Counted from the first letter of the stretch, positions 47,601 to 60,697 are shown. The stretch is 64,000 bases of DNA from Welwitschia mirabilis (GCA_051453625.1 JBOZIK010000001.1:238178864-238242863); one strand, 5' to 3'. The notes: a model not told the origin generated them from the letters alone. Program-made: numbers and translations.

Positions 47601-48660
47601 ATAATGATAATAGTTTTTCAATTTATACACATTGGATTTTAGCCATTTTTGTTAATGATGATGCTTAAGATGACTATTAGAATCTTCAAAAGTGGTTGGC
47701 TAGCATTATAAGATAACTTCTCAATAGTTGTTAATAGTATTTAATGGTTATATTTTTATAAATAGTTAGACTAGTTAACTCGTTAGAGATTTTGAAGTAC
47801 TAGTTAACCCACTAGAGATTTTACACTAGTAGGCTATCAACCTCTTGGTATCACTAATCAATCATTCTTATTATGTTTTTTGTTTTTTGTGTTGGGAAAT
47901 AGATGTGTATTAGAAGCTACTTAAGTGACCCTAAACTAAATTTGATTGATTGATTCTTAAAGTTATCTACCTCTTTAATAATATGTAACTAATTATTTAT
48001 ATAATTTTAATTAACTATCTAATGAATATCACCCTTATTCAAGTAATCTTTTTCACTTTTTGGGCTTTAAGTTCTTTTATCCATTACCTTATGCTTTAGG
48101 TACCTTGTGCGTCTTTAATAACATCTTCTACTTTTAGCTTCACCATAAGGAACATTTCATTAGTAATGTTGTATTAAGAGGTGAAATACTATTATTATTT
48201 ATCTTTAATGAAGACCAAATTAAAATTATAGCTCCCTTGAATCTAGGCTTACCCTAAATATGTGCCTTAAGAATTTGTAAATTAAAAAATTAGCACTTAT
48301 CTTAAGTAATAGAGTTAAAAATGAAGTAAAAAACTAGAAAACCATATGTCTAGATAAAGATTCATAGACTAATATGAAAATTACAATTACCTATGTTTCT
48401 TGTTATGATTGCTAAGGCTATAACTAAAAAACAATATAGCATGATATAACAAAATAATAATAGAACATTTTTTTAACTAGCATCTTTAAGATAATAAAGC
48501 ATCACATTTTTGTTTTACTAGTAAACCCTTAGCATCAAAATAATTAATGGGTTCATAATAGAATTTCACATTCATGCCCAAACTATCTATCAAAAATATA
48601 GTAAAAGTGTTACCATTAGTTTATATAAAGTTTAATTATCTTCCTATTAGAAACATAATC
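44641..48660. other. Mostly unassigned; possible LTR of the copia element
   Basis: No domain recognised. A C-rich run (TTCCCCCTACT at about 46,979) may be a minus-strand polypurine tract. A 29-bp near-tandem pair (47,770-47,798 and 47,799-47,827, ACTAGTTAAC...AGAGATTTT) lies where the copia 3' LTR could be. 10 N lie at 46,392-46,401. Confidence 0.35.
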
Positions 48661-48679
48661 AACTTATAATCCAACTATA

Positions 48680-48690
48680 TATCCCCCTTT
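48680..48690 (-). promoter_or_regulatory. Polypurine tract of the copia element
   Basis: The minus strand reads TAAAGGGGGAT about 170 bp after the RNase H, followed by an AT-rich GTTGG-containing stretch, as at a copia 3' LTR. Position and composition are the only evidence. Confidence 0.45.
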
Positions 48691-48859
48691 ATCATTAATG
48701 ATAAAAGATATAGAGAAGAAGCAATAATGGAAATACATGAAAATGTAAAAAACATGCTACACCTATACTCAAAGTCAGTAGAACTAATATTCTTTAAGTT
48801 AGATAACCCATATAGAATGTGAATATTAAAGTGAAAAGAAGAGACTAATTTAAGGAGAA

Positions 48860-49300
48860 GGTCTAAGATTTATGAATTATCAAAGAAAAACAAAAGGATC
48901 TTGGTACAGGAGTTTAGTAAGAATATGAAAAAGTTGTTGATCAATGGAAAAATATTCAAGCCATATATCTCTAGATTGAATGTAATCTCTAATAATATAA
49001 TTTTAGATATCTATGTATATAGTTTAAGAGTGTAAAATAGGATTATTTGGCATGTTGATAGATCTAGGATTATCATAGAATATTTCAGTGTTAGTTTTAT
49101 GGATGTTAAGCTCGTTTAATTCACGATAAACCTATAATACTTATGCTATACAACTGCTAGTAGCTACATATTTCACTTTGGTGATGAATAAAGTAATAAA
49201 TGTTTGTTTCTTATTAGCTTAGTTAAATAAACAAAATCTAAGAAAATAATAATGTTTACTAGTTATTTTTCTACTATGTCTAGTCCTAACATAATCAACC
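48860..49300 (-). pseudogene. Copia RNase H domain
   Basis: Read across frames: KSTSG-like start, then SNKKQTFITL (family SSKKQNSVAL), then KVKYVATSSC (TAEAEYVAA), then YIDIQNYIIRDYI (HIDIRYHFLRDHV) at about 48,965-49,024. These are the four conserved blocks of copia RNase H in order. Acidic residues of the TAEAEY block have changed. Confidence 0.75.
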
Positions 49301-49589
49301 TAATAAAACGTGAATAAATCTTATGAAGAATATTTAGAAAACCAGACTTCATTATTTAAATGTCTTTTACTTACTTGAGAATTTATTTTACAACTTTGTG
49401 ATGAGATTTACTTGGTTTTCATTGGTACTTAATACATGGATCCACTAGGTCAAGTAGCTATAGGTAGAGTGGGATTTTAACCATGCTCCTATATAACCTT
49501 TTATCCACATCCTTTCCATTATTATTTGCATTTATCAATGGTTTCCATAAATGAAAAGGCTACTTTATGATTTTTTAAGATAAACCTAT

Positions 49590-50340
49590 TTACTAGTTTG
49601 CTTGAAATTTTTATTAGGATAAGAAAATATGGTCTTCTCTTTTTTTAATCTGTAAACCAAGAAAAATCTAAAACTCACTGAGATGGATCATTTCAAATTT
49701 ATTATTCATAAGTTTGACAAATTATGATATATAAAATCCATGGTTAAACTAAAAATAATATCATCTACAAATATTTGAATAAGTAAAAAATAAAAATTAA
49801 CCTTCTTAATGAATAGAGTTTTGTCAATTTTACCTCTAACAAAATTTTGCTCTATTAAAAAAGAGATTAATTTTAATACCATGCTCTAGGTGCTTTCTTA
49901 AGTCCATATAGTGCTTCCTTTAACTTATAGATATGGTTTGGATACATTGATTCTTAAAAAAAAAAAAAAAAGGACATTATTCTATAAATATAAACTCATA
50001 TAAAGTACCATTCCAAAATTTTATTTTAACATTAATTTAAGAAATTTTAAAATTAAAATAATATCAAAAAGTTTTATACATATACACACATATATAGAGT
50101 AGACCCTTATCTAACAATTAAGGAAAAAGTATCATCTAAATCTATTCCTTTGATATGGGTAATATCCCTAAGATACTAACCTAGATCTATTTCTTGCCAC
50201 TTGAAAATTTTTATTAAAATTTTTTTTTGAAGATCCGTTTTGTTCCTATAAAATTGTCCTCATTAAGTCTTGGAATAAGTTCCCTTACATTACTCTCTTA
50301 AAATTAATCAAGTTCTTTTTACATAGTATTCACTCAACAT
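49590..50340 (-). pseudogene. Copia reverse transcriptase
   Basis: The minus strand reads YPNHIYKLKEALYGLKKAPRAWY (49,878-49,940), then EQNFVRGKIDKTLFIKK, then QIFVDDIIFS with the catalytic VDD pair intact at 49,757-49,771, then FRFFLVYRLKKE (family LNFFLGLQIKQ). Upstream, near 50,120-50,300, are IGTKRIF and IKGIDLDDTFS (family IGTKWVF, IEGIDFDETFAPV). The YGLK and VDD blocks are diagnostic of Ty1/copia. Stops and frameshifts elsewhere make it inactive. Confidence 0.87.
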
Positions 50341-51360
50341 TCTTTTTTCTCCCTTTTTTGCTTTCTTAGGAGTCTTAGGTTTCAAATTAGTATCATAGAA
50401 TACATTAGTATAGATGGAAATACTTTTCTTTACCTCGTCAAAAAAAAATAATAATGTTAATCATAGAGTCCATAAATAAATCCTTAGATATGACTATGAC
50501 CTTGGGTTTTCTTGATCAGATATAATTAAGAATTCCTTGGAATAAGGTGGTGGGATATAAGGTGAAAGTAGAGGTTTTGACATTAAATTTAATTCTATTT
50601 AAAATCATTTCCACCTCTTCATCATCATAATTATTCTTACTATCATATCATAATAACTCAAGGATGAACAACAAGCTTAAGGAAGGGAGTCTATAATGAA
50701 CTCAAAATCTTTTTCCATAAACTACCATTATTTCCTATGGATTTTTTAATTCACTAAGAAATAGTTAAATAATGTAATAACCATCCAAGGGATATGATCC
50801 TTGCAAAAAAAAAAAAAAAAAAAAAACATTTTAAAGAGACACATTCTTTTATTAATGTTAAATAAGGTGTTTGAAGAAGTAAAGTGCATTCATGTAATTT
50901 TCATAATAAGACTAAGACCTTGATAAGCTGATCTATCTCCTCATCCATCCCATAAACTAGACATTAAAGGAAGTACATTTTAGCTAAGGCACCATCTCAA
51001 GACCTTGCATCTGGTACTAGCAAAGTAATGAGTCTCATTTTAAAGTTCTTATGCAATAAAGAAAATTTCTATATTTCTCTTTGATACATAAATATTTTAC
51101 TTATTTTAACAAAGATGTGATTATCCTTTAGTTTTTATTACTCTCAAATGGTATTTTCAGTTTACTATTAAATCATTCTAATATTAATATTATAAAAGTA
51201 CATGGAAATTTCACATATTCCATGCTTGTAACTTGGTTGTTTATCCTAAAAAAAATTTATCACATCCATGACAATGATAAATTTATGTATTTAATGATAA
51301 AAATTAACACTAAATGGATGGAACGATGTCAATTTCATAATAAGAAAATCAAACACCAAT

Positions 51361-51374
51361 GTTCTAATGCTATG
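51361..51374 (-). promoter_or_regulatory. Possible copia PBS (initiator tRNA-Met type)
   Basis: The plus strand reads GTTCTAATGCTATG, 10 of 14 matching GCTCTGATACCATG, the complement of the usual copia PBS and its flank; all four differences are transitions. Only 1 kb separates it from the RT, which would require loss of gag and integrase. Confidence 0.3.
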
Positions 51375-53728
51375 TATTTTTTTTAAAGTTTAATTTCTAA
51401 TGTACATAACCATTATTTCTCTCCAAATTAGGAAGGATTGAGTAAAATATTTAAAAAATTAGTAAACATCCTATGTAATCCTTGTATTTAGCTTTCTATC
51501 ATTAAAATTATGTTTTTTCCTAATAAAGTAGGGGATTAAAACTTACCCATGCTGAAAATGATTATGACATCTTCTCTTTATCTTATAGATAGGACTTTCT
51601 CACAAAGAAATCTACTTTCTCATAGGTGATAGAGCAACAACACACATAGATAGGATCCGAAATGAAAATCATTTTACCATAGTTATCCATTTTATAATTT
51701 TTAATAACTTATAGCTATTTAAAAATGATTGTATTTGTAATAAATTTTTAAATCATTATTTCATACGTTATCACTGAGTAATAAACTTATAAAAGATGCA
51801 GCAATAATTTTTAACTTATAGCTTTATTTAGCATAATGTGGTAGCCAACAATGAGTATTATTTAGGGATAGAGAGTTATCACTTACTATGGTATTATGTG
51901 ATGGAGTGTATAAGAAGGGACATAATCTATTATATATTTGTCATGGAGAAATTAACCTATGATAGTTACATTTTATTGTGCTATAATAGATATTTAATAG
52001 AGGAATATTTTTGCATTTCTTAATATTTATGTTTGTGTATGTTTTTTTTTCCTTTTTTTCGTGTGTAAAATGTTAAGAATATGGTCATCTATCAATGGCT
52101 GATATCCTAGTCATAAAAGTTTATGATGTATTTTTTCTTTTCTTAATTTTTAGTTTTTAATTTTATTCATTATCACTCTTTATTGCTTTGCAATGAATCA
52201 GTAATAAGAATTTTTTTTTTCTGAGTTATTCTTCCTTCTCTATCTCTCTCTATTTCTCCTTTTTTCTTTATAGTTTTTACCTTTTCTAATTATTAAGCCA
52301 TTCACATTTATGATTCTTATATAGTTTGAGGAACGGTAATGCTACTTAGTTTTCATGAATCTTATTGATTTTATTTCTTGAATGGAGGTGAGTAGTATCA
52401 TGCATGATATCTAGTTTTTAGGTGAGATATTCTCTTTAATTGATCATCATCAAAACTAAATAGATGTTGGACTGAACCTAATAACTTTTGAATATGATAT
52501 TTCAACATAGAAAATTCTAGATTCAAAGCTTTACTTAGATCTTTTAACAGTTTCCTCCAATATTAACATCTAGTAGCTAAGTTACCTACTTGTTAAACCA
52601 TAGCCATATAGACCAAATGAAAAGGTAATGCATATTCTCCAATGTCATGAATATGAATTACCTTCAAATGCACAAATGTTAAGGCTCAAATGTTAGTTGA
52701 AGATAAAGGTAGATTAAAATAGAAAGGAATGCACATGAACTTGTGAGTGCACTTGGTTGTTTTATTTTTATCCCTTATAATAAATTAAATCCATGGAATT
52801 ATCTATTATATTCCTTTCTTTATTTCCATCTAGATGGTTTAAAACTCACTCCTCAGAACTCTTATTTAACAATGGAATTAATCATGAAAAATTTTTCCTA
52901 ACAAATCATTCCTTTCAATTTATGACATACTCTTACTATGAAGAGATGACTCTTAAGTTTAGTCATAAATACTAATAATGGAAAAATCAAGCCTTCTATA
53001 GGATTATTAATGGAAAAGGTGCTCACTTTGACAATTTCAGTTAGATATTAGAATCCAAAGCTTAATAAAGAGGAAGTATTTACATTAACATCTATGAAAA
53101 CTTTAATCCAAAGAGCTAAATAGGGATTATTAAAATGTATATTTAAATTATTACCAATTTTGTTATAAATGGTTTATGAATTTTATAATAAGAAGAGCTA
53201 GAACTACTAGATGTATATAGGTTAAAAGCAATAAGAACACTAACAATGAATAAGTAACCAAGGAAAGAAGAGATTATAGTAGATTAAAATAATTACAAGT
53301 TTACTTGGTATTCACCAATTTATTGTTAGAATGTTTAAATAGTATAGTACTAATGATCATCCATGAAATTCATGTTATGAATTGGGGGATATATCTCTTC
53401 AACTAATTACTTCTTTAATATTGATGAAGTGTATTTGAAATAATACATCTTGCTAATAAGATAATTATTATGAATTTTCATACTATTTTAGAATCATAAT
53501 GCAATAACTATATTAGTACATCCTTGCATTTACTCTTTTATTAAGTTAATAAACATCAAATTTTACCAAAGTTTCCAAAGTCTATTTTTTAACAATGATC
53601 TATGAAGTGCAATGTAGATCATAGTATAAGAATCTAAAAGATGAAGGTTTAATAAAAGGGAATGGTAAGCTCATGTCACATAGAATGAGCTTATTTTTTA
53701 TCTCTCTTATTTTTTCTTTTTATTATAA
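51375..53728. other. Unassigned AT-rich sequence
   Basis: No domain seen. Short open stretches at 51,838-52,023 and 52,793-52,975 have no family motif. Confidence 0.4.
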
Positions 53729-54370
53729 NNNNNNNNNNNNNNNNNNNNNNNNNNNNNNNNNNNNNNNNNNNNNNNNNNNNNNNNNNNNNNNNNNNNNNNN
53801 NNNNNNNNNNNNNNNNNNNNNNNNNNNNNNNNNNNNNNNNNNNNNNNNNNNNNNNNNNNNNNNNNNNNNNNNNNNNNNNNNNNNNNNNNNNNNNNNNNNN
53901 NNNNNNNNNNNNNNNNNNNNNNNNNNNNNNNNNNNNNNNNNNNNNNNNNNNNNNNNNNNNNNNNNNNNNNNNNNNNNNNNNNNNNNNNNNNNNNNNNNNN
54001 NNNNNNNNNNNNNNNNNNNNNNNNNNNNNNNNNNNNNNNNNNNNNNNNNNNNNNNNNNNNNNNNNNNNNNNNNNNNNNNNNNNNNNNNNNNNNNNNNNNN
54101 NNNNNNNNNNNNNNNNNNNNNNNNNNNNNNNNNNNNNNNNNNNNNNNNNNNNNNNNNNNNNNNNNNNNNNNNNNNNNNNNNNNNNNNNNNNNNNNNNNNN
54201 NNNNNNNNNNNNNNNNNNNNNNNNNNNNNNNNNNNNNNNNNNNNNNNNNNNNNNNNNNNNNNNNNNNNNNNNNNNNNNNNNNNNNNNNNNNNNNNNNNNN
54301 NNNNNNNNNNNNNNNNNNNNNNNNNNNNNNNNNNNNNNNNNNNNNNNNNNNNNNNNNNNNNNNNNNNNNN
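53729..54370. other. Assembly gap, 642 N
   Basis: Non-round length. Any open frame reported across it is an artefact of reading through N. Confidence 0.95.
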
Positions 54371-54899
54371 CCTATTAAGATATATTTTTAACCATTATCT
54401 ATTTATAATAAATTTTATTCATCATCTAGGTTTTTGATTATCTACTCTCATTCCAATTTAATTTAATCACTTTAAGATATCATCCCCATTTTGTGATTAT
54501 TTTCTCAAGAAACTTATGTAATCTCATATTATTTAATAAGACTTTATCTCTTGGTTTGAAATTGTTTTATCAAATTTTCTTATTATGCTAAGAGTTTAAT
54601 TGCTTCTTTAAAATAGATTGATGATCTACTACATGATATCTCACTTCATCTAATTTTTTAATTTTCAAGATTTTCTTTGAAATATTTTCTTTGAAATATT
54701 TTCTTCATTGTTTAGATTCAACTTATGTATTAATTTCCAAGATTTATATTGGATTTCTATAGGAAGTAATCATTAATTCTCATAAATTAATTAATACAAA
54801 GTAAACCTAAAGAGATTCTTCATATTATGTTATATGTTCATGCATCATTTAATTTTTAATACTAGCTCTTATTATAATTAAATGTATTAATTAAGATTA

Positions 54900-55480
54900 A
54901 TTTAATTTCTCAGTTAACATTTTTCTCTTAACCATTTGTTTGAGAATGATGGATAATTGCTATTTTATGTAGGATGCTTTCTGACTTCAAGAGATTTTTC
55001 ATGGTTTAATTAACAAATAAGTCTATTGATTACTAATAAGAACTCATTCTTAATCATTAGTAAGAACTCACAGATGTTAAAAGCATTGCAAGATGTGTTC
55101 TCTAAAAAAATCAACAACTATTTCAACATTATTAGTTTTAATTACTTTAGATTCTACTCATTTTATAATGTAATCCACCTGAACAATAATGTATTAATAT
55201 TCATGTGATTCTAGAAAAGGTTCAGTAATGTTAATTCCCTAAAAATTAAATGGTTTTTATTCTACGATTGGATTCATAAACATCTCATCTTTCTTAGATA
55301 ATTCTCCTATTCATCGGTAACAATGAATCCATGTTTTTGAAAATCCTAAAATAGAGTTAGCTAAAAATCCTCGCTTTATAATATCTTCTCTCCATTAAAA
55401 TGAACTTTGCAATAGCTATCATTACATTCTTATAATATTTTCATTTGTTCTCGTTATAAGATACATCATCATGTAATCTC
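54900..55480 (-). pseudogene. Integrase of copy E
   Basis: The minus strand reads KPFNF, stop, GINITEPF, then YIIVQVDYIIK, stop, VES, then TNNVEIVVDFFREHI and later HHSQTNG. These match FDxWGIDFMGPF, YILVAVDYVSKWVEA, TNDAxxVxxFxxxxI and YHPQTNG. The first catalytic Asp is Asn (GIN), as in copy C. Confidence 0.72.
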
Positions 55481-55639
55481 ATCCTTGCAAATTTAATATA
55501 AAAATGAATTTTTTCAAAGGTATCATAATCCTTTTAAGAAATAGTTATTTATCTTCATTCAAACAATATCTTAGTTTATGAATGATATATAGATAGTTTA
55601 TAAAATTATCATAACAAGAGTTTGAATTTAAATGATTGT

Positions 55640-55960
55640 GGTCTATAGAAAATAAGTTTCAGTTTGAAAATATATTATCAAATATGTCCTTAACCTAAGA
55701 TAACATTGATTATAGTATTACTGACATCATACATAAGGCCAAAATGATATTTACAATTAGGTTCATTAATAACAAGTAAAGTTGTAACTTTTTCCTTCAA
55801 AATCCTAAAAGAATATTTACATGTCTTATTCCACATAAAAGATTTATCCTTCTCTAATAATTCAAATAAGGACTTTGCAACTCTTTATAAATTCTTAATG
55901 AATTGTTAATAATACCCATCATGTCCTATGAATCCTCATAATATTTTAAGACTAGTTAGA
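55640..55960 (-). pseudogene. RNase H of copy E
   Basis: LEKDKSFMWNKTCKYSFRILKEKV is followed by PNCKYHFGLMYDVSNTIINVILG, matching the family LLEKDxxFxWxxxCxxAFExLKEKL and FELMCDASDYAVGAVLG. The CDA block has become YDV, keeping its Asp. The downstream TTEKE block is not readable. Confidence 0.65.
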
Positions 55961-56650
55961 TTTTTATGATTACTTAAATTTTCTTTGGATCTATATTTCT
56001 TTCTATTTATGACATAATATGAAATATGCGAATGTTACTTTTTAACATGAAATGACTTTTTTCCCAACATATTTTAAATATGTTTAAATGAAATGAAATA
56101 GAATTGTGTAAATATGTCCTAAATTTTGATTTGAAGAATCACTAATTATTTAAAAATCATTCATAAAGATCTCTACAAATTCTTCCAACATATAAAAAAT
56201 GATAGACATAATAGTTCATGAAAATATATTAACTACAATGCATAATTTGAAACAAATTCTTTGATAATCATATGTTCCAAAGAGTGAAGTAAAGGTTGTT
56301 TTGTACTATTTTTTAGATGCTATGACAATTGATTATAACCACTAAACCCATATAAGAAATAGTAATATTCATGTCTAAATCATTTTTTAAGGGTATGGTT
56401 AATGTATGGTATAGGAAAATGATAATTCTTTATTTATTCATTTAGCTTTTTGAAGTTATAATAGACTCTCCACCAATTAATTTATTTTTGGTAAAATAAT
56501 TGGAGTTCCTCATTTACTATCTGATACAGGATATATTATTCCTTTTTTCCACAACTTATGGACTTCTTCCTTAACTACATTTCATAAAGTGGGTTTTAAA
56601 CATTGAGGTGGTTACTTTACTAGTTTTACATTTTTCTCTAAATATAGTTT
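55960..56650 (-). pseudogene. Reverse transcriptase of copy E
   Basis: The minus strand reads, in broken frames, GIIYPVSDSK, then RVYYNFKKLNE, then KNYHFPIPYINHTL, then YGFSGYNQLS and FICWKNL. These follow the family order GIIYPISDSxW, RVCIDYRKLN, KDHFPLPFIDQML, DGYSGYNQIAI. The FMDD position has become FMNDF- or MIF-like. No activity is possible. Confidence 0.77.
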
Positions 56651-57119
56651 ATGATTTACCAATTTTGTGAGATGTCTTTCTAAATATCTTTATGCAATGA
56701 GGTAAAAGACCTCTTAATTTGTTTAAGTTTTTAAATTAATTAATTTTTTAATTTCAGATCTAATTCATTATTGATAATTTAAGGGACTTATTATTTTCAT
56801 ATCTCAAAATATATATTTTATATTAGATTATAAGTGTTGAAGTTATAAGGAGTTTTTTATTTTTATTTTATTTTATAACATCTTGATAAAGTAGAGGTCC
56901 AAATGACATTGTTTCTTCTTTTTTTTTTCTTCTAACTATCAAGGATCGAAGCCTAGACGACATTCATGCTCATTTTGGAAAAGTAATTAAAGTGGATTCT
57001 AAATAAGAATGGCTTTGATAAATAAATTAATAAACATCAGTTCCCTCATGTTTTCCTTATTCCTTATACTCAAATGAATTAAAAATGTTTAAATTTATTT
57101 TAGATTAGTAAAGATTAAT

Positions 57120-57450
57120 TGAAATGACCTAGTCTAATATTGAATTATAACATCTACTATAGCTAATAATGGTCTATCTAATATAATTGTTTTTTTTTAA
57201 TTTTGAAATATCCAAGATAACAAATCAATCAACTCAAACTAACATATTTTTAATAAATTATTTTGGATTTATAATAGAATCATCTACTAAATATAGAATC
57301 ATGTTGATTTTCATATTTTTTTTTAAATATAAACTTTCATAAAGGTGATAAGGCATGATTTTTTCATTAGATTATAAATATAATAAGTCATGAGTCATTT
57401 TTTTCTCATTAATAATCACTATAATAGTTGGTAATCTAGGGTTCTTGTAC
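57120..57450 (-). pseudogene. Aspartic protease of copy E
   Basis: The minus strand reads EKIMPYHLYESLYLKK, then LVDDSIINPK and FIKNMLV, then VDXFVILDISKL and LDRPLLAIVDVII. The order equals the family NLMPxSxYxKL, LADxSIxxPxGIxEDVLV, VDFVVLDM and LGRPFLATARALI. The active-site DLGAS part is not preserved. Confidence 0.62.
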
Positions 57451-58699
57451 TTTGGTGAAATCTTTTTCTTCATCATTTAAGTTATGTTTTCACAAAAAGT
57501 GAACTTGTTAAGGAATAGAAGTTCTTTTTCCTTTTTTAATACAAATATTTGATTTGTTTAAAGTATAGTGGAGTATCTTTAATTACTTGTATCAAATGTA
57601 TTTTCAATTCTACTTATTTAAAAATGTGATTTAAATCTTCATCATTAGTAAGTTTTATTTTAATCATTTTGTAAACAATGGTTTATGTATTTGTTCATCT
57701 AATGTTTGGGTAGGAAAAGTGGTAAATGAACTTTTTCCTTAGGCATCTCCTCTAGTATATATTCCTTTATAGGAACTATTTCTTTAGGTGTATCTTCTCT
57801 ATTTTCTTTAGAATTTATTACCATTTCATTTTTATATCTTGATGGTTAACTACTTATTGGTATTTCCATTTTTTTAACTTTAAATCATAATCAATTAATC
57901 TTTCTCATGAGATTTATTAATAAGATTTGATTTTCTTGAAAATGTTGTATTAGTTTCTTATTTTAATGAAATCTATAATTATTTATTTAATGTTTCATAA
58001 TTTTTAATTCATGAGATCCATCTGTTATTATACTTTTTAAGTCATGGTCTATTATTAACTAAATTTTCTAAATCCAAAATTTCCACTAATCTAGCATGGT
58101 CTAATTAAAGCTTAATGTCTGTACATATTAGGTATGTGTGATGGTATTTATGGATAGTTTAATATTATTTATCATTATATTATTTGGTTAATTATGGAAT
58201 TAAATTATGAAGATGGGTTTGAAGTAGACATTATAGAGAATTTTCTTAAAATACTACTACCATTTCTCTTACTAAAAACACTAGATACTATCAAGATATA
58301 TAAGCTTATGCTTCATTTCCTACTTAATTTTAAAGAATGCATACCTTAGAATTTCCTATGATGGTGAAAGTAGAATTAGATTTGATTTGAGGTATAATGA
58401 TTTGAAAATGTTAAGGCAGTACATTTTTAAATATCATGGACTTTATTGATCAAAAAAACATGTGAGATGATGGCATAATCATGATGTAAATCATTATTTA
58501 CACCATCTCTTTCTTCTTTGTAACCATTGTGACTTGTTCTTGAGCTGAATCAACTTTTTTGATTCGTTTAATAAGCCATCTTTTACTTGGATTAATTAAG
58601 TCTTTTAAAATCTTGAATTTGTCTTTAGGGGTTTTATTTAGAATGTTTCCATCTCTCATCAAATGTACATGTTTCCTTACATATTTCTATAATTCCTCT

Positions 58700-59200
58700 A
58701 TGAATATTTAAATAGATTGTTGTTATGAGAATTCATGATGAGAGTTTCTTTGATATAACCTATAAAGTATCTAATCCTTTTATTATCTTTGTTCAAACTT
58801 CATCAATCATTTTCTCAGACTATACAACTCATTATAAATAAGAAATTTTATCAAAAGCATTTTTAAATTCCTAATAGGGTTTGAATAATGTATAGCCAAA
58901 ATTTAGCTTTATTATATAAAGTTAATTTAAATAAATCATCTTGGTCTTATTAGTAGCTTTACGAACTAGCACCCTTATCATATTTAAATTTGATTGTATT
59001 CATGATTATATATTCTCGATTAATTCCATAAACTAATGTAAATGTTACACATTTTGAACTTCATTATCTAGTTCCAATGGAAATATTAAGAATATATTAT
59101 ATAACTATTATCATGGAAAGTTTAAATCCTTCAATGTTTGACTAGGTTGAGATAAGTGAACTATAATTTTCCATCTTATATTTCCAATATATAGTTGATT
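58700..59200 (-). pseudogene. gag capsid region of copy E
   Basis: The minus strand at 58,870-58,960 reads DDLFKLTLYNKAKFWLYIIQTLLGI, matching LRLFPFSLRDKAKAWLNSLPPGSI. The downstream part is too broken to follow. Confidence 0.62.
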
Positions 59201-60010
59201 TACTATGGAAAATCTAGATTGTTTTAATTGTATTCGTTAAAAATTCACATTTTATCCATATGATGAATTAGGATTCACATATGGTCATCCAAAATGTGGG
59301 TTAGATGATGATGGGATAAACTATGGGATTCATCCTAATTTTAATTATTATAAATAGTTGCATAGGTAGGATTCAAGTGATATTTATTGATATAATTTGA
59401 TTCATTTAATTCAAAATTTAATTGCAATTTGTAGGTAGTATTGAAATTTTAGAGTTTATAATAAGTCTTTTTGATGAAAATGCTAATGTTGTTATACAAT
59501 GTGAAATTAAATTGAATATGATGTTAGCATTTATAATTGCATATTCAAGTTGTTCATTTTAATATCCATTGAGTTTTTGAATTTTTTGAAGGATTGCCAT
59601 AAATATAAAGGCATATGTCTTTGTTATTATTGAGATTTTGATTTAATAAATTACTCATGTTTTCTTTCCCTCTCTAATATTGGGTTAATATTTTGTATCA
59701 CATAAGAGGATCGTACTAAGGAATAAGATAAATTTGTAAACAAAGGATTTTCTTTTATGATGGCATCTTTCACTACTCCTTTTGGTGTAGTTAAACCACT
59801 TCTTCACTCTTAAGTTATGCATCCTAGAATAGTTAGATCAGTTTTATGATTGAGTAGAAGTAAATTACATAAAGTTTTATACTAGTTTAAAATTTACTTT
59901 AAATGAACATTTCTTAGTGAATCATAATGGTTGAGAGATTGCATGGGTTAAAAAGGGATAGCATTTAGGTTTAATCCATCACTTACTACTTCCTCCAGAA
60001 TTTTTGAATT

Positions 60011-60022
60011 GGTAATGATATC
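60011..60022 (-). promoter_or_regulatory. Possible PBS of copy E
   Basis: The plus strand reads GGTAATGATATC, six of twelve identical to GGCAACGGCGCC (complement of the tRNA-Asp primer site) with only transitions. It lies about 1.1 kb from the gag core, as in copies A-C. The word is short, so chance is possible. Confidence 0.35.
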
Positions 60023-60653
60023 TTGGGGTTTTGGTAATATTAGTTGAACTTTTGAACTAGATCAAGGATCAGTACGTTTACTAGAGTAGAATGTTTATTA
60101 TTGAGATTTTTGTATTCTTTAGGATAGTTCCTTTGATTTCCTATTTATTGTGAAGTTTGAGTTCTAATTTTTAAATGAATTTTACTTTATGAGTTTTCTA
60201 ATTCAAGGTTGGATAAAGAATATTTTGATCAATTGTAAATAGGATTTCTAGAAAACTTTAGTTATTTTCTATTTTTTAGTGCATAAAATCATAGATTTAA
60301 AATATAGCTTATAGTTTACCTATCAAATAAAAGAAAAGAAAAACCCTTATTAACCTAAAAAAAGTTTTCTTTTTTTGAAATGAAATTTAACCTTTTCCAA
60401 CTATGTTAAAAATGCTTTATGTATTATGAATTTCTTAAAGAAATCTTCTAATCTATAGTTTCCAAAAGAATAACTTTGACAATGATGTAGTTGGTTTGAA
60501 ATTTAATTCCCTTTAAATGAAATTATGGAGTTTAATATAATTATCTACATTTGGATTTCTTTTCTAGAGCTCTAATTTTAATATATTTTACTACCCTCAT
60601 ATTATCTTTCTTTTGCTTAATTTTTCAGAATCTTTACAACATACCTTAAAGTA

Positions 60654-60660
60654 ACACACA

Positions 60661-60697
<37 letters not shown>

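Larger units (their letters stand above)
48690..50340 (-). mobile_element. Ty1/copia retrotransposon remnant
   Basis: Minus-strand RT followed directly by RNase H, with the copia signatures. No integrase or gag was recognised above 50,340, although a copia element should have both there. Motif order and wording resemble the Sire/Maximus branch. Multiple stops and a 16-T run within RT (near 49,957) break the frame. Confidence 0.85.
54900..60022 (-). mobile_element. Ty3/gypsy Athila/Tat-type copy E
   Basis: Minus-strand relic with integrase (54,900-55,480), RNase H (55,640-55,960), RT (55,960-56,650), protease (57,120-57,450), gag (58,700-59,200) and a possible PBS near 60,011. Order and spacing equal copy B. 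It is the most decayed of the full-order copies; every domain needs frame changes to be read. Its LTRs were not recognised. Confidence 0.8.

Noticed and set aside
53673-54437. Long open frame of 254 codons
   Set aside because: It consists almost entirely of N from the 642-base gap.
55026-55208. 60-codon plus-strand frame
   Set aside because: Antisense to the integrase of copy E.
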